From Ampelocalamus luodianensis (lineage: Eukaryota; Streptophyta; Magnoliopsida; Poales; Poaceae), in assembly GCA_036346255.1 (NCBI GenBank), contig CM070623.1, forward strand, positions 4,754,407 through 4,818,406: 64,000 nt of DNA, read 5' to 3'. A program made the translations under genes and the position numbers. Shown here piece by piece: positions 23,601 to 33,302 of this stretch. The notes beneath the pieces were generated by a model, which was not told the origin of the DNA, searched no databases, and saw only the letters and a program-made list of their open reading frames with translations. Position 1 is the first letter of the stretch; each line of letters starts with the position of its first letter.

Positions 23601-24081
23601 GAAAGAAGGGGAATCGCAAACTCTCTTCTTACCAGAACCCTAGCTAGTCTTACGCTCAAGCCTGGCCCTAACAGAGGCTCCCAAGCAGGCAGGAGAAGCA
23701 TCCACCGGAGACCCCACCCAAGAAGGCGAAGCGCGCACATTTAGCTAGGTGACCAGACCAGCCAGCCGCAGGAGCAGAGATCGTGGAGCGGTCGCGAATT
23801 CGGGGAATGAAAGCCAACTAGTAACTAGCATCGCTGAGACAGCGTAGGACGCCAGGGGCGCGATCCCCACCGCCCCAGTGAAACGAGCACAATCCGATAC
23901 CGAGAGGCAGGAAGTGGAGAGGGGAGACCAGGGATCACCACTCACCAGCGGGCGACGACGACGACGCTACTGCGGCGGCGACGGCGACGGCGGGGTTGTC
24001 GGGGTGGTCGCCGTTGGCGTTGGGGGCGGCCGCTTCTGCCTCCCCTACGCCGCCGCCGCTGCCGCTCATCTCCGCGGCCAT
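2539..24081 (-). CDS. UGT80A: sterol 3-beta-glucosyltransferase (UGT80/GT28 family), 13 exons, C-terminus beyond window
   Basis: The enzyme transfers glucose from UDP-glucose to the 3-beta hydroxyl of membrane sterols, making steryl glucosides. Spliced exons on the minus strand: 24081-23946, 22303-22122, 21741-21499, 21363-21252, 21171-21003, 13889-13827, 13733-13677, 7217-7040, 4631-4501, 3596-3494, 3361-3286, 3165-3118 and 2688-2539. All have GT donors and AG acceptors, and the phases fit across junctions. The GT28 N-terminal motif GTRGDVQP lies near residue 171. The UDP-sugar/PSPG-like motif HHGGAGTT lies near 487 and is followed by FFGDQPFWGDR. About 551 codons are seen; family members have roughly 600-640, so the last exon(s) are to the left. 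Single-base deletions break the frame twice in exon 5 and once each in exons 6, 7 and 11. Introns 5, 7 and 8 are swollen by transposons. The family assignment is very secure; whether the gene is functional is open. Confidence 0.93.
3118..3165 (-). CDS. UGT80A: UGT80 exon 12 (HHGGAGTT motif)
   Basis: 48 bp (16 codons), acceptor CCATAG and donor GTATAC. It encodes VHHGGAGTTAAGLKAA, the glycine-rich diphosphate-binding signature of GT28/UGT enzymes. Its conserved His and Gly residues are all present. A (CT)n tract follows in the intron. Confidence 0.92.
3286..3361 (-). CDS. UGT80A: UGT80 exon 11, one 1-bp deletion
   Basis: 76 bp, acceptor TGGCAG and donor GTAAGC. It encodes AEPKDTVYLLDNCPHDWLF. 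One C is then missing near 3305, so the expected Leu-Gln-Cys-Lys-Ala-Val reads in another frame. Adding one base would give 77 bp and phase 0, as exon 12 requires. Confidence 0.85.
3494..3596 (-). CDS. UGT80A: UGT80 exon 10
   Basis: 103 bp, acceptor TATTAG and donor GTAAGT. It encodes PVQDPAKMTEIIVKALEMTG then QRGIINKGWGGLGT, the first helix and strand of the C-terminal domain. Frame intact. Confidence 0.92.
4501..4631 (-). CDS. UGT80A: UGT80 exon 9
   Basis: 131 bp, acceptor ATGCAG and donor GTAAGA. It encodes DWGPKIDVVGFCFLDLASNY through GDKPIYVGFGSL, the start of the C-terminal UDP-glucose-binding domain. Frame intact. Confidence 0.93.
4756..6325. mobile_element. hAT-type element in UGT80 intron 8, 1,570 bp, host to a second element
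   Basis: A perfect 16-bp terminal inverted repeat, catggttattaaggcg, is followed by GGCGAGGCG-rich subterminal DNA. A perfect 8-bp target duplication, atcacaac, lies at 4748-4755 and 6326-6333. Eight-base duplications point to the hAT superfamily. No transposase is seen, so it is non-autonomous. Without the nested element (5060-6086) it is about 540 bp. The same terminus occurs at 17814-18620. Confidence 0.88.
5060..6086. mobile_element. second hAT-type element nested inside the first, 1,027 bp
   Basis: Ends tagggttggaaa and tttccatcccta form inverted repeats followed by ggctcg/cgagcc-rich subterminal DNA. The 8-bp flanks are gtggagag (5052-5059) and gtggcgag (6087-6094), 7 of 8 matching. 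The interior about 5300-5760 is GC-rich and long-open in several frames, unlike the AT-rich remainder (5760-5960). This could be captured host DNA, but I recognise no protein and no transposase. Confidence 0.82.
7040..7217 (-). CDS. UGT80A: UGT80 exon 8
   Basis: 178 bp, acceptor TTGCAG and donor GTCCAT. It begins LSYQIVDSMIWLGIRDM and ends SPHLVPKPK, the linker between the two GT-B domains. Frame intact. The non-consensus donor (GTCC) is supported by the phase match with exon 9. Confidence 0.92.
8386..9405 (+). mobile_element. 5' part of a copia element (LTR plus leader), truncated
   Basis: An LTR of about 207 bp (8386-8592) runs from tgttag to ctaca. It is directly followed by a tRNA-Met(i) primer site, tggtatcagagcgg (8593-8606), then a GC-rich leader without a recognisable gag. 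At about 9405 it meets minus-strand copia reverse transcriptase sequence. No matching 3' LTR was found in the window. It lies in UGT80 intron 7. Confidence 0.75.
8943..8966. repeat. (gcat)6 microsatellite
   Basis: Six perfect gcat units inside the leader of the truncated copia element. Confidence 0.9.
9406..12864 (-). pseudogene. copia gag-pol remnant
   Basis: The gag start region shows FDGLNYRDWFQHMRLHMC (about 12800). A CCHC zinc knuckle, CTYCNKDGHVEQFC, is near 11970. The GAG-pre-integrase stretch PKLTMQLISAGQLTDHGYHV is near 11560. Reverse transcriptase shows WQHAMVEEIAALERTGTWDL (about 10070) and LLYVDDIIITRDD (about 9545). Several frame changes and stops separate the blocks, and most of the integrase core between about 10700 and 11250 is unreadable. 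The polyprotein is not functional. Confidence 0.8.
9406..13597 (-). mobile_element. copia element with a 130-bp LTR, 3' end missing
   Basis: The 5' LTR is at 13597-13468 (minus sense, ending ATAACA) and is followed by a TGGTAT-type primer site at 13467-13461. Then come a CpG-rich leader, gag, zinc knuckle, GAG-pre-integrase and reverse transcriptase. Integrase is largely lost. The sequence stops just after the reverse transcriptase YVDD region at about 9406, so RNase H and the 3' LTR are absent. It sits in intron 7 of UGT80 in the same orientation as the gene. Confidence 0.8.
13677..13733 (-). CDS. UGT80A: UGT80 exon 7, one 1-bp deletion
   Basis: 57 bp, acceptor GTTCAG and donor GTGAGT. It encodes PTSEFPHPLSRVKQ. 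One base of the next codon (a Pro in relatives) is missing near 13689, and Ala-Gly-Tyr-Arg follows in the shifted frame. The exon ends in phase 0, matching exon 8. Confidence 0.82.
13827..13889 (-). CDS. UGT80A: UGT80 exon 6, one 1-bp deletion
   Basis: 63 bp, acceptor ATTCAG and donor GTGAGT. It encodes HTHVAEALK, then shifts frame. The family continuation VPIHIFFTMPW reads one frame over, consistent with loss of one A in an A-run near 13862. The exon is separated from exon 5 by a 7.1 kb intron holding the 15519-20878 copia element. Confidence 0.82.
14247..14754. mobile_element. MITE with ~40-bp inverted termini, 508 bp
   Basis: The left end ttttggaaaaggaaaaggtc and the right end (reverse complement) ttttccaaaaggaaaagtcc continue as inverted repeats through ccatattacccc...tacttt, about 32 of 40 positions. 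No coding region and no clear target duplication, so the superfamily (Mutator-like or other) is undecided. It lies in UGT80 intron 5. Confidence 0.65.
15228..15463. mobile_element. hAT-type MITE, 236 bp
   Basis: Perfect terminal inverted repeat caaggttgtcagga, with GATCCT/AGGATC-rich subterminal DNA. The flanking 8-mers tgcatgag and tacataag match at 6 of 8, both differences being g to a, as expected of a decayed 8-bp target duplication. Confidence 0.75.
15519..15648 (+). repeat. 5' LTR of the 15519-20878 copia element
   Basis: 130 bp. It matches the 3' LTR from ttgtattagtccattgtata through gatgtccaaatc. Its first ~20 bases have diverged from the TGTTAG start still visible in the 3' copy. 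Confidence 0.85.
16248..20700 (+). pseudogene. copia gag-pol remnant with reverse transcriptase core deleted
   Basis: Gag begins MSPSRTPSSS and shows LPKVKFNGTNFHEWVVH. A zinc-knuckle trace (YCRSDGHTY) is near 17150. The GAG-pre-integrase WHHHLGHLCG is at about 18632, and the integrase start YYVIFIDDYSRHTWIYFMSS at about 18860. At about 19926, MAKEIAAW opens the reverse transcriptase. The sequence then jumps to the post-catalytic VGSPVYLGITHP (about 20110), so the YVDD core is gone. RNase H traces (WLLKDFGVS, 20465-20491) follow. Frames shift repeatedly. Confidence 0.8.
17814..18620. mobile_element. hAT-type element inserted in the copia polyprotein, 807 bp
   Basis: The left end catggttattaaggtg belongs to the same family as the element at 4756. 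The right end reads cgccttgatatgcatg. A perfect 8-bp duplication, gttttgct, lies at 17806-17813 and 18621-18628. The interior is GC-rich with a near-repeated segment (gcggaggaagacaccc and variants). The copia reading SFAH...GFAQWHHH resumes across it. Confidence 0.87.
20749..20878 (+). repeat. 3' LTR of the 15519-20878 copia element
   Basis: 130 bp, begins tgttagcagatatg, directly after the polypurine tract, and ends gaacaa next to the gccct duplication. Confidence 0.85.
21003..21171 (-). CDS. UGT80A: UGT80 exon 5, two 1-bp deletions
   Basis: Acceptor GAGCAG, donor GTCAGT. It opens with MVKNKGFLPSGPSEIP and then loses the frame. One base is missing near 21079, between SLLP and the expected Ala-Cys-Lys-Glu. 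Another is missing near 21049, in the Asp-Thr-Gly-Ile-Pro stretch. After the second, the family sequence VDAIIANPPAYG reads in the third frame. Length is 169 bp where 171 would keep the frame. Confidence 0.85.
21252..21363 (-). CDS. UGT80A: UGT80 exon 4
   Basis: 112 bp, acceptor TTGTAG and donor GTACGA. It encodes DYGHRVRLASHANFKEFV onward to GLEFYPLGGDPKILAE, the second strand/helix of the GT28 N-terminal domain. Reading frame intact; it leaves phase 1. Confidence 0.93.
21499..21741 (-). CDS. UGT80A: UGT80 exon 3 (GTRGDVQP motif)
   Basis: 243 bp (81 codons), acceptor TGCAG and donor GTTAGG. The second half holds the start of the GT28 N-terminal Rossmann domain, with IVILIVGTRGDVQPFVAIGK. 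That is the diagnostic nucleotide-sugar/acceptor domain signature of sterol glucosyltransferases. Reading frame intact. Confidence 0.93.
22122..22303 (-). CDS. UGT80A: UGT80 exon 2
   Basis: 182 bp, acceptor TTTTATAG and donor GTGCAT. It encodes DDISLPRSSTMPGVIK onward to a basic end (STRKK). Joining to exon 1 in phase 1 forms a GAT codon. This is the variable N-terminal region of UGT80 proteins and is open throughout. Confidence 0.88.
23946..24081 (-). CDS. UGT80A: UGT80 exon 1 (start codon)
   Basis: Starts at the ATG at 24081 and encodes 45 codons rich in Gly, Ala and Ser, ending in a run of Ser codons. It is followed by a GTGAG donor at 23945. A second in-frame ATG at codon 5 (24069) is an alternative start. 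The exon is very GC-rich, as is typical of grass first exons. It is the low-complexity N-terminal tail outside the catalytic fold. Confidence 0.85.
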
Positions 24082-25236
24082 TTGAAGCCGCCAAGATTCT
24101 TCGACGCTTCGCGACGCGCAAAAGTGGAAGGGAAAGGAAGCGGCGGGGACGCGGGAAGAGTGGAATTCACTCGGTTGCGGTGGCCGCCGCCAAGCGAATT
24201 AGCGAAGCAAAGCGCCCGATGCGATGCTTTGCTGTGCTATGTGCGTTGGCGTTGCTTTGCTGTGCTGTTGATTTTTTCCCCTATTTTTTTCTCTCCTTTC
24301 CAAATTCCTTTCCAGCAATTCCCAACCTGAGCTACCTGTGAGAGACAGCAAATAAATAATTTTTCTGTTCCTTTTCGTGATCATCGATATGTTTAAATAA
24401 AATCTACCGTAATGTCTTCTATGGTGCCGTAAGTACTACCGCTCTCGACGTTCATAAATACAGGTTGTTTTGAGATATATGTAATTAAATTTTTAAAATA
24501 TTATATATCAATAATTTTTAAATATTTATATTAGATACATAAAAATTATATATTTATTATATATTTATTTAAAAGTATTTTTATAATATTATAATTTTAT
24601 TGGTACTATATTACTACAAAAGTTAGTTGTCAAGGTTCTGTTTTAAATACTATATCAATATCCAAAACAATATATATTTTCGACTAGAGAGAGTTCTTTT
24701 TATCTTGGAAACAATAAATAAATAAAAGAAACAAAATAAATAAACAATGTGGAGGAGGAGGAGTAGGATTAGGAAGCGGTAGCGGCGGCACGTTGACTGA
24801 TGATGCAAATGGCACGTTGTGGGTCGGCCTGTTGTACACGTTTTGAAATCCGGTTTCCGTCTTTTCTTATCCTTTCTTACCTGATCCATGCAAATGAGGT
24901 GACGACGCATGGTAAAATTCCTTTCCGTGCTCTCCTTTGACCCTTCGATTGATGACAGGTGGTCCTCAATTTTCCCGGCTTCTTTATCGCCCTAGTGGCC
25001 TATTTCCATTAAGCATTGTGATGCAGCACTACAATTATTTTTTTTATAATTTCTACATCCTCAAGCGGTCAAGCCCCGTAAAATTTGATCAAGCCAACCG
25101 TTGGATACCCAACCAATAAGGCACTTGGCTTCTTTCTTTTTTTTGCCAGAGGATCCAACCTCAATTACCATTAATCGCATGTGGTGGGTTATTTCAAGAT
25201 TTGATGTTGTGACAGGCAGGTTATGATAAGTTCTGA
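24082..25236. other. region upstream of UGT80; no gene seen
   Basis: The first ~250 bp upstream of the start codon are GC-rich and should contain the promoter and 5' leader. I see no convincing TATA box. From 24440 to 24640 the sequence is extremely AT-rich. Nothing else is assignable. Confidence 0.5.
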
Positions 25237-25238
25237 TA

Positions 25239-25811
25239 CTCCCTCTGTTTAATTTTTTTATAAGGCGTATTTGTCACACGTGAAGCTTAAGAAAGTTGTA
25301 AAACCAAGATGACGGTGGAGGGAAATGACCATGATGTCTCTAGTGTTAATGTTTTGGAAACAAGAGAGAGTAGTATAAATGTTGACGAGAGATGGAAGAT
25401 AAATTAGAACAAAAGAGAGAGAAAATGTCATTAAAGTTGAACGCATGCCTTATATTTTGGAACAAATCTGGAAAAATTGTATGCCTTATATTTTGAAATG
25501 TACTCACTCCTTTCTCGAATACATGTTATTCTAGCTTTCTAATATTGTTCATCAATGCATATCATTGTAGCTTTCAAATGTTGTTCCTCAATACATATTC
25601 TTCTACACTTTCGAAGTAACTTTTTACCATTTATTTCATTTGCATACCACTCTCATTCTATTTCTAAGGTTATTTAGTACTATAGACTAGAGTACACACA
25701 ATATCGAAGAGCAATAAGTGACCAAATATAGGAGGACAAGATGGTCTTTTGTATACATGCATTGTTGTTGTGCAAAATCCTATAATATCATCCATTGAGG
25801 AGCGGAGGGAG
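25239..25811. mobile_element. Stowaway-type MITE(s)
   Basis: The left end ctccctctgttt and the right end agcggagggag match the Stowaway (Tc1/mariner) terminus ctccctccgt. Both are flanked by ta (25237-25238; 25812-25813). At 573 bp it is long for the family. A second ctcactcctttctcgaa-like end near 25503 suggests two elements joined or nested. Confidence 0.6.
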
Positions 25812-26465
25812 TAATCAACTGACTCTAGTAAGATAGTTTGGAAGACAAAGGCCATGTTGACACTCAAATTTGACAAATTAAGGGTGACAGATGGGACCCT
25901 TACACAAGGTCAATAACAAGCTAGTGTTTGGAGATGTGATTAACGGCCAAAGCCGACTATGTAATGCTGCGCAAAGCTTCCTGCGATCAAGGCAAATCCA
26001 TGGAGGACTGCCTCCCATATGCATGCATGTGATGCAACGAGGATCCAAGCCAATGATGGAAGGAGATTGCCATGTTTTGTAGGAAGCCGATCGAGTTCAA
26101 TAGTACGGTACGACTACCTTGCGGCGTCCTTGGCCCTTCCACTTCTTCCCTCTTTTGACAAACTAGTAAAAGTGCACCCGTTGCTACAACCAGATCTCAA
26201 AATAGAGTGATACATATTATCAAACGTGATCCAAATCGCATAATACATTGAAATTCTCTAACACATATCAAGCAAAACATATATGTACGCATTTGGCGGC
26301 CTACCTACCGTGGGGAGATCTCACTATTGCATAAGGATCGACGTCAAAATCTGTTTTTGTTTTTTGTTTTTTCTCTCCTTTCTTTTCTCTCTTTTCTTTC
26401 TTTCATGTTCCTTCTTTGTTTTTCCTTCTTGTGTTTTGGAACCAGCCCCGTTTGGGGTTCTCTTC

Positions 26466-26791
26466 TAGACCTGTTCATGGGCGACCCGGCCCGCCGGTCT
26501 GGCTCGAGCCCAACACTATTCGGGCTGGGCTTGGGACTAGAAATCCGACCCGAAAGAAGCCCGGTCTAGCCCGAAATCCCAGTAAAACAATTAAAAATGA
26601 AAGTCTATTTATTTAATTTTGGAAATAAATTAATTATTATTTTTTATTCTAAAAAATGATTGAAACAATACTTTTAAACTGGAAAATCGATTTCCGGACC
26701 GGGCCGGGCTGGGCTCAGGTCTGCCCGTTTGAGACCTGGCTTTTCAAGCCCGGCCCGAAGCCCGGCCTAGCCCAGCGTTTGAACGGGTCTA
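26466..26791. mobile_element. hAT-type MITE inside the LINE, 326 bp
   Basis: Ends tagacctgttcatgggc and gcccagcgtttgaacgggtcta are inverted repeats followed by ccggcc-rich subterminal DNA. The 8-bp duplication ttctcttc is at 26458-26465 on the left. On the right it is recovered as 26792 (or its copy 35585) plus 35586-35592, because a gypsy element later inserted one base past the MITE end. Confidence 0.85.
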
Positions 26792-26792
26792 T

Positions 26793-29059
26793 TGTAACAC
26801 CTCAGGACCCACATTACCCTGGAATGCCACTAACCACTCTACAGCTGAACATAAGCGGAAGCAAAAACAACTAATAGACACAATAATAACGGATAGAGTT
26901 CAATAAATTAAATCAACTACTAGCAATTTAATACAAGAGTAGTCCACAAATTCATCGTTAATAAATCAAAAGAACACTCGCGAATAGCTAGTCATTAGGC
27001 TAGTTTCCTCTCAACTTTATTACAAAGATAAAACTATGAATTGAGTGCATAATTGTGGTGCCGCTCTACCCATCCTGCATGCTTAAGAATCACCGAAAGG
27101 GGAAAGAAACAACAAGGGTGAGAAAAATCTCAGCAAGTAAATTGATTAACAGTTATTCAAATAACAAGCAAGCTACATCACAATTTATATTATTGCATGA
27201 CCGCAACCACATTCCACTTTCTCATTCAATAAACCACATGGACTAACATGAGTCCCGCCTCATAAGATTTCAAACATTGGCATAAGTATGCATTTCCTCC
27301 ATCCACAATTTTAATGCAAATGCATGCCATGCTCCACCGCACTCTTACCCATCAAGGTAAGAATGTGCATCGTACTCTGACAATGTATCGATGTCAGACT
27401 CTGATCGCCGCGCCATAAGCGGCGACATCCACAATGCAATGTCATGATATGTTATGAATAATATGATACTCATAAACCACATAAGTGTCATCTTCATAAG
27501 GGCACCAACAAGATCAACTTATACTACTACCACATAGTCACTATGGAAAATATATCCATGATCCACATTCGGCATCTAAAGCAACCACCTCATGACTACA
27601 CGCAAGATATCCAAAGTAAAATATTCAATTATTAATTGCTGTTATCACCTCATTTGTAAGTCAACCAACCATGGCATAATACTTCAAAATACGAGAATCA
27701 TATAGATTGCAAGTAGTAAGAACAACCAATTAAACGGTAGTAACACTGCTACAATTACTTGCCTTCCACGATGCGACGCGTTAGCCGACAAAGATGATAC
27801 TCCTAAACCCGAGGCTTCACCTCCTAAACAAGTAAAATAATTTCAATAAGGACATAATATACCCAGCGCTACTAATTGGCGTTCTACACCGCTTCCCTGA
27901 TGTCTCAAGTCGAGTTTTCAAAGTGAAATCGAAAACAACGTTTCTGCCATATACCGTTTCGACAGTAGCACGGTAATTGACATAACTCATGAACTGGAAG
28001 TCAAAAAGAGGTAAACCCAATTTCTGTAGATTCTTAACTGACTAATCTACAATACTCTAGTTGACACGATAATCCAATTCGGCCAAAATAATAGGCTAAC
28101 CATTGTTTGAACTTTCAGTACAGAAACTGCCTACACATTCGAACAGCAAAACTAAAATGACCATAACTTTTAATAGGTAACTCCGAATTGATCGTTCTTT
28201 ATCAATCTGAAAAGGTTATCGAATTATCTACAATAACCTAGTTGTGTGAACTTTCAGATTCTACCAATTTCCCTTTCATATTTTAGGAAATAACCAGACA
28301 GATTATTCTCGTCAGATTTCTGGCAGCAGATACTAAAACGATTATAACTTTTGACTCAGACCTCGGAATTGAGTGATCTTCGTGGCTACTGAAAGATAAG
28401 AACCAGACCTACAGAACTCTAGGAGATGGACAACTCAAATTCGGCCTCTAAGACCCCGCAACAGTCCACGCAACCTTCTGGACAGATTTAAGTTTCTACT
28501 CGCAGCAATGCGATCTAATAAAAAATGAACCAAAACACATCTACCACTAATCAAACGATGAGGCCCGGCATTCGTTACCCTTGCAGCAACCAGGATGTAG
28601 GCGGAAGAACGTTGGAGAAGATGATCTTCCTCCTCCTCCTTTCTCTCCCTTCTTCTACCTCCCGATGGCCTGTAGCAAGGAGCAACAAAGGGGCGACATG
28701 GAGGCGAGGCAGCAGGGGGAGGAGGGTTGCTACGATGGCGCAGCATCATCGTAGCTGCGTGCACAAGAAAAGACCTAGGGTTTTGCTTGGCCCTTCTTAA
28801 ACCAACTTCCTACTTGGGCCAAACAACGTGGGCGAAAGCCCAAGATTAATTCTCCTCTAAAAATCTGATTTCTTTTTTAATTCTGTTAAATACCTTTCTC
28901 ATTTCAATTAATTCTCTAATGTTAAACAGATATTACATAATCGCTGACGGATACTTTCCTTGTTAGGAGAAATCTCTCTCTAAACTATATTGCACTCGAA
29001 AATTGAATAAATTTCTCTCCCGAATAATACATTCTCTCGAATTGATATTCGGTATTACA
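26793..29059 (-). repeat. 3' LTR of the gypsy element
   Basis: 2,267 bp. Nearly identical to 33303-35580. The visible differences are a few substitutions and many 1-2 base indels. Confidence 0.93.
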
Positions 29060-32000
29060 TTCTACCCCTTAAACAGATTCACCCGAATCCTCACACAACA
29101 CTACGCGAAAGAACAACCACTACCGAGAACTATCAACGGTAACCACGTATCCAAGTGAACAAATCCGATAACGCCGCAAGCATACGAAACTCCAACTCCC
29201 AAGTGGCCTCTCTCTGGACTAGCGAGACCACAACACAAAGACGTACAATGACATTTGTCCTATCACTCAACCCAACCTTTCGGTACACTCATCGAGGAGG
29301 ATCGAGGTAAGACCTTACTCGGTGGTCAACGTCTTTAATGAAATCCCAAGCTTTAAATCGCTCAGCTACCACTTAGCAACAGAACACACCAGACGTTGCG
29401 TACGTCACGTACGGACCCGAGACAGTCAAAGAGATACGCCAACTTCCTAATTTCTCCATCTATCAAAACGAACCAACGTATCTGGACCAAACTCCCCTTT
29501 GGTACGAAAACACACAACAAATGCCTAGAACCACCCCTCGGTACATGTCCGTGTGTCCAGTGCCGGTGCATATGCCATGCCACATGACTACTTCGGGACC
29601 ACACGCGCCATGCACCATATGCCCACGTCCCTGTCCCGCACGCGCTCGTGCAGCGAAGGTTGATGCTCAAAATCAAACTCTTCATCTAACAAGGGCCACC
29701 CCTTTAAACAAGAATGCACAACAGAACTGGTTCTTAAACCACTGATTCACAAAGAGAATCCAACTGTAAATAGAGAGTTCTCATCATATCCACGCAATAC
29801 TAACTCTCCACCAAAAGGGTAAAACCCCAAATTGGACAATTCATCACGAAAACAATCCCACTTTCTAAATAGGCACTTTACGATTGAATACCACGAAAAC
29901 CAAAGGAGAAATCACTCAATGCCCAACCAAATACTTCTTTTGGTTTGTCCGAATTGGAAAGAATCAAGCATGCTAACACAGCACCAACTCCAAATTGCGG
30001 AAGAGATCACTCAACAACACAAGCTCAAGCGAGAAAAAAAGAAAACGCTTCGCTACCGAAGAAAACATCCTTGTTTCTCAATTTTCCTTTTAGGAATAAA
30101 ATTTCTCTCAAACCTTGGAATTAATTCATCGCATACCACACGAGATCAACCTCTAGTTAACATCCTCAAGTTATGCTCCAACCGAAATACATCGCCCACA
30201 CCTTTGTGGAGAAGTTCTATTGGTCCCACCAAACACTCTAGATAATTTCTTCTACTAATGAAATTAATTTGATGGGAGGCACCCAAAACACCACAAAAAA
30301 ATGGATCCCACGCAATCACATCATCTCCAACTTTCAAGAATAACAACTCAAAATCCTCAAGACACACGCTCATGTACCACATCGAAAAGTTCTATCAATG
30401 ATCATTCCATCGCTTAGGAAACTTCATTATCTAATTTCTCTACACAAAATCATTGGGCGACAAAAGTTTAGCATAAAACAATGCACACCCAAATTTAACC
30501 TCCAAGACCTCTACAATGAATTTCTCTTATAATAGATAGTGAAATTATCGGATTAATTCTCTAACATCCCCACAAATCTAACATACTCTCTAATTGACAT
30601 CATCAGAATCACCCACGCATTATCGCAATACTTTCCAATTGCGTTACTCAATAAAATTGATCAAGGTTTCCATACCTTCGATAATCCCCAATATTTTAAC
30701 ATGAACTAAGGTTCGAATTACACCATACCATAGGTTCTACTTGGTCGTACCACTATTCGCTTTTACTTGAAGCCACACATTCCCTTTGAAAGATTCTAAC
30801 TTCAAGAAAGTTACTCATTGAAACCAAGTCATACCGACATTAACTCAACATTTCCTACCATCTCCAAAGTTGTTGTAACGACTAGAGTTCTCACAATTCT
30901 ACTCTCATTGAACTACACCAACACAATTCTTTTACACAACCATATAAGGTACCCAATCATGGCACTCTCATGAATTGACCAATATTTTCCATACTTGCAA
31001 ACAATTTCTAAAGTTCCACTTGACATGAACGAAAGATCTTGAACCACAACCACTATAGGTTCTAGTATTTGCACTAATGCCAATAGTTTGGCCCCAAAGA
31101 CCAAACTTCTATTTAAGTCAAACCCTCTCCAAGGATTACTCCAAGAAATCAACTTATCACTCAATGCATCTCAATCAACTTGACTTCCAAAGTCTCACAA
31201 GTCACTTAGTTGATCACCACCAACCATCTGCCATTATACACTCTGAAAGGTTTTGTGAAACAAATCCATTATTCTTTTCTCAACAGAGAAGGCAATTGAA
31301 AACGATTCCCAGCACAAACAATAACGTATACCACTCACAATAAGCATAGGACCAAGGAAAGTAGTAAATTAAGCAATGAACTAGGAAGATATAAGGGAAG
31401 TCAACATTAAGGGTACAAGTCCCACAAACAGAGAATTTCAAACCTCACCCATAAGAACAAAACATTGCTTTTAAAAAAAAAACTTGAGGAACCCACATGC
31501 AACGAAAAGAAAGGTCATACACACCTCAATTGAGTGGTGCGTTACAAAGCTTGCCCCAACCTCAAATACTACTATTACACTTTTCCCTTCATCAAGGAAA
31601 CCAATTTTCTTTTGTTACAACGTCACCTTGTAACATCAGACAAGAGGAACATTTAGACCAAATCACATGAACCACTTTTGAACCAATTGAACTTTCCAAC
31701 ACGTCACTATGTTCAACCCAATTTCAGCTACTACAAAATCATGAACTCCAAAAGATTGCGAACGCAAAACATGGAATATTTTCATTTACTCAATAACATG
31801 AGAGGCGCCAAATTATTTTCTCTATAAGTGAATCAACATCACTCACACATTATCGACAATTGTCGGCATCGAAATCATATACTCTTACCAAGAATCATCA
31901 AACATTACTACTCCATCCTAAGACTTCCCGAAAGAACATAAGCCAAAAGGTTGAGACAAAACTCTTTCAACAAGATGATACTAGAACTTGTCCAAATAAC

Positions 32001-33302
32001 AAAAGTACACCAACATTAATATCTTATCACACTTCATCCATTTAACTCTTACCGACGCTCAACGCCAAAATAGCACACACTATACGTGTAAGGGCACAAT
32101 CATGATCCTACCTCTAATTGCAAACTCAACAACGATTATCGAATGGATTCAAGATTAATATTTACCAAGGCAACATTCGAATACATCTTTAACTTAACCA
32201 TCACTAGCGGTTAGAATAACCGAAGGAGGAATCGATTCCAACTCATCTAATAAATTTAGCGATTACTCGATCGTAAAGGTCAAACCGGTTCATCAACATT
32301 CCCACACTTCTAAACATCAATAGGTTCGAACAGAGGTGGACAACTCTTATCTAACGTTCATCATATACCAAATACAATGATATTTCAATTTAATCAATTT
32401 TCCTTTATGGATTCTAGTTAAGAATAACCATGCACCACGCTACGATCCGACTTGGTAACTCAAACCTTAACAACGAATTTCTATGTTTAACACCTCTCAC
32501 TTAAACATAACAGACTTCACAAAAGGATTTTAACTCTTTTAGAAAAAAATGGCATTAACTTCAACACTAAATAATCCAAAAGAAATACATAAAACCAAAG
32601 CTTTCACATGTTAACGAATCGCAATGAAAACTTTCATTACCCAAAATATCAAACGAATAAATGAGTCATTCTATTCCAATGAGAAAGAAGGAACAACCAT
32701 GGAAACCTCAATCTTGCCAATTGACAACGATCACAAACAAGAAAAGCAACTCAACAATCGAAAAGCAATAATTGATTCAAAGAAACATTAGAGATCCATT
32801 GAAAGCCATCAACAATCATGAATCATGAACCTAGAGGAATATCATCAACCACCACAGAACAAATATTGCTAAATTCGTAAATCAAGGAAGAGAACAACTT
32901 TCTAAAGCAACTCACGCTTAACACCAAACCACGGTACTGAGGTTACTACTCCCTAACCACATACCGCAAACAGTGGTGTAACTTGGTGAATCCCGAGTAA
33001 CAACCACGACCTCCACTTCTTATCGTCCGTAATCAACGCGCATAACCAAAGTATTCATTATTAAAATATAGGATGGATCATCTCATGACGATTATAGAAT
33101 AAATTCATAGATATAAGATATCACATCATATCATAGATTAACAACAAGAAAGATAGTACGTACAATTCAACAATTGCTCAACGAATGAAACATAGTAATA
33201 GAAATGCGGAAGCAACAAATTACCCATCCCACCTCATCGTACAAGGTGTCATTTTAACATATTTCTATTAACCATGGACCTAAAGCCCGCTCTGATACCA
33301 AC
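29060..33302 (-). other. decayed internal region of the gypsy element
   Basis: A/C-rich on the plus strand with no open frame over about 140 codons. Apart from the integrase-end trace near 29200, I cannot place gag, protease or reverse transcriptase motifs. It is either deeply decayed or was never coding (a non-autonomous family). Confidence 0.6.

Noticed and set aside
24436..24640. Extremely AT-rich block considered as a MITE or matrix-attachment region
   Set aside because: No inverted ends or target duplication could be found, and base composition alone does not support a call.
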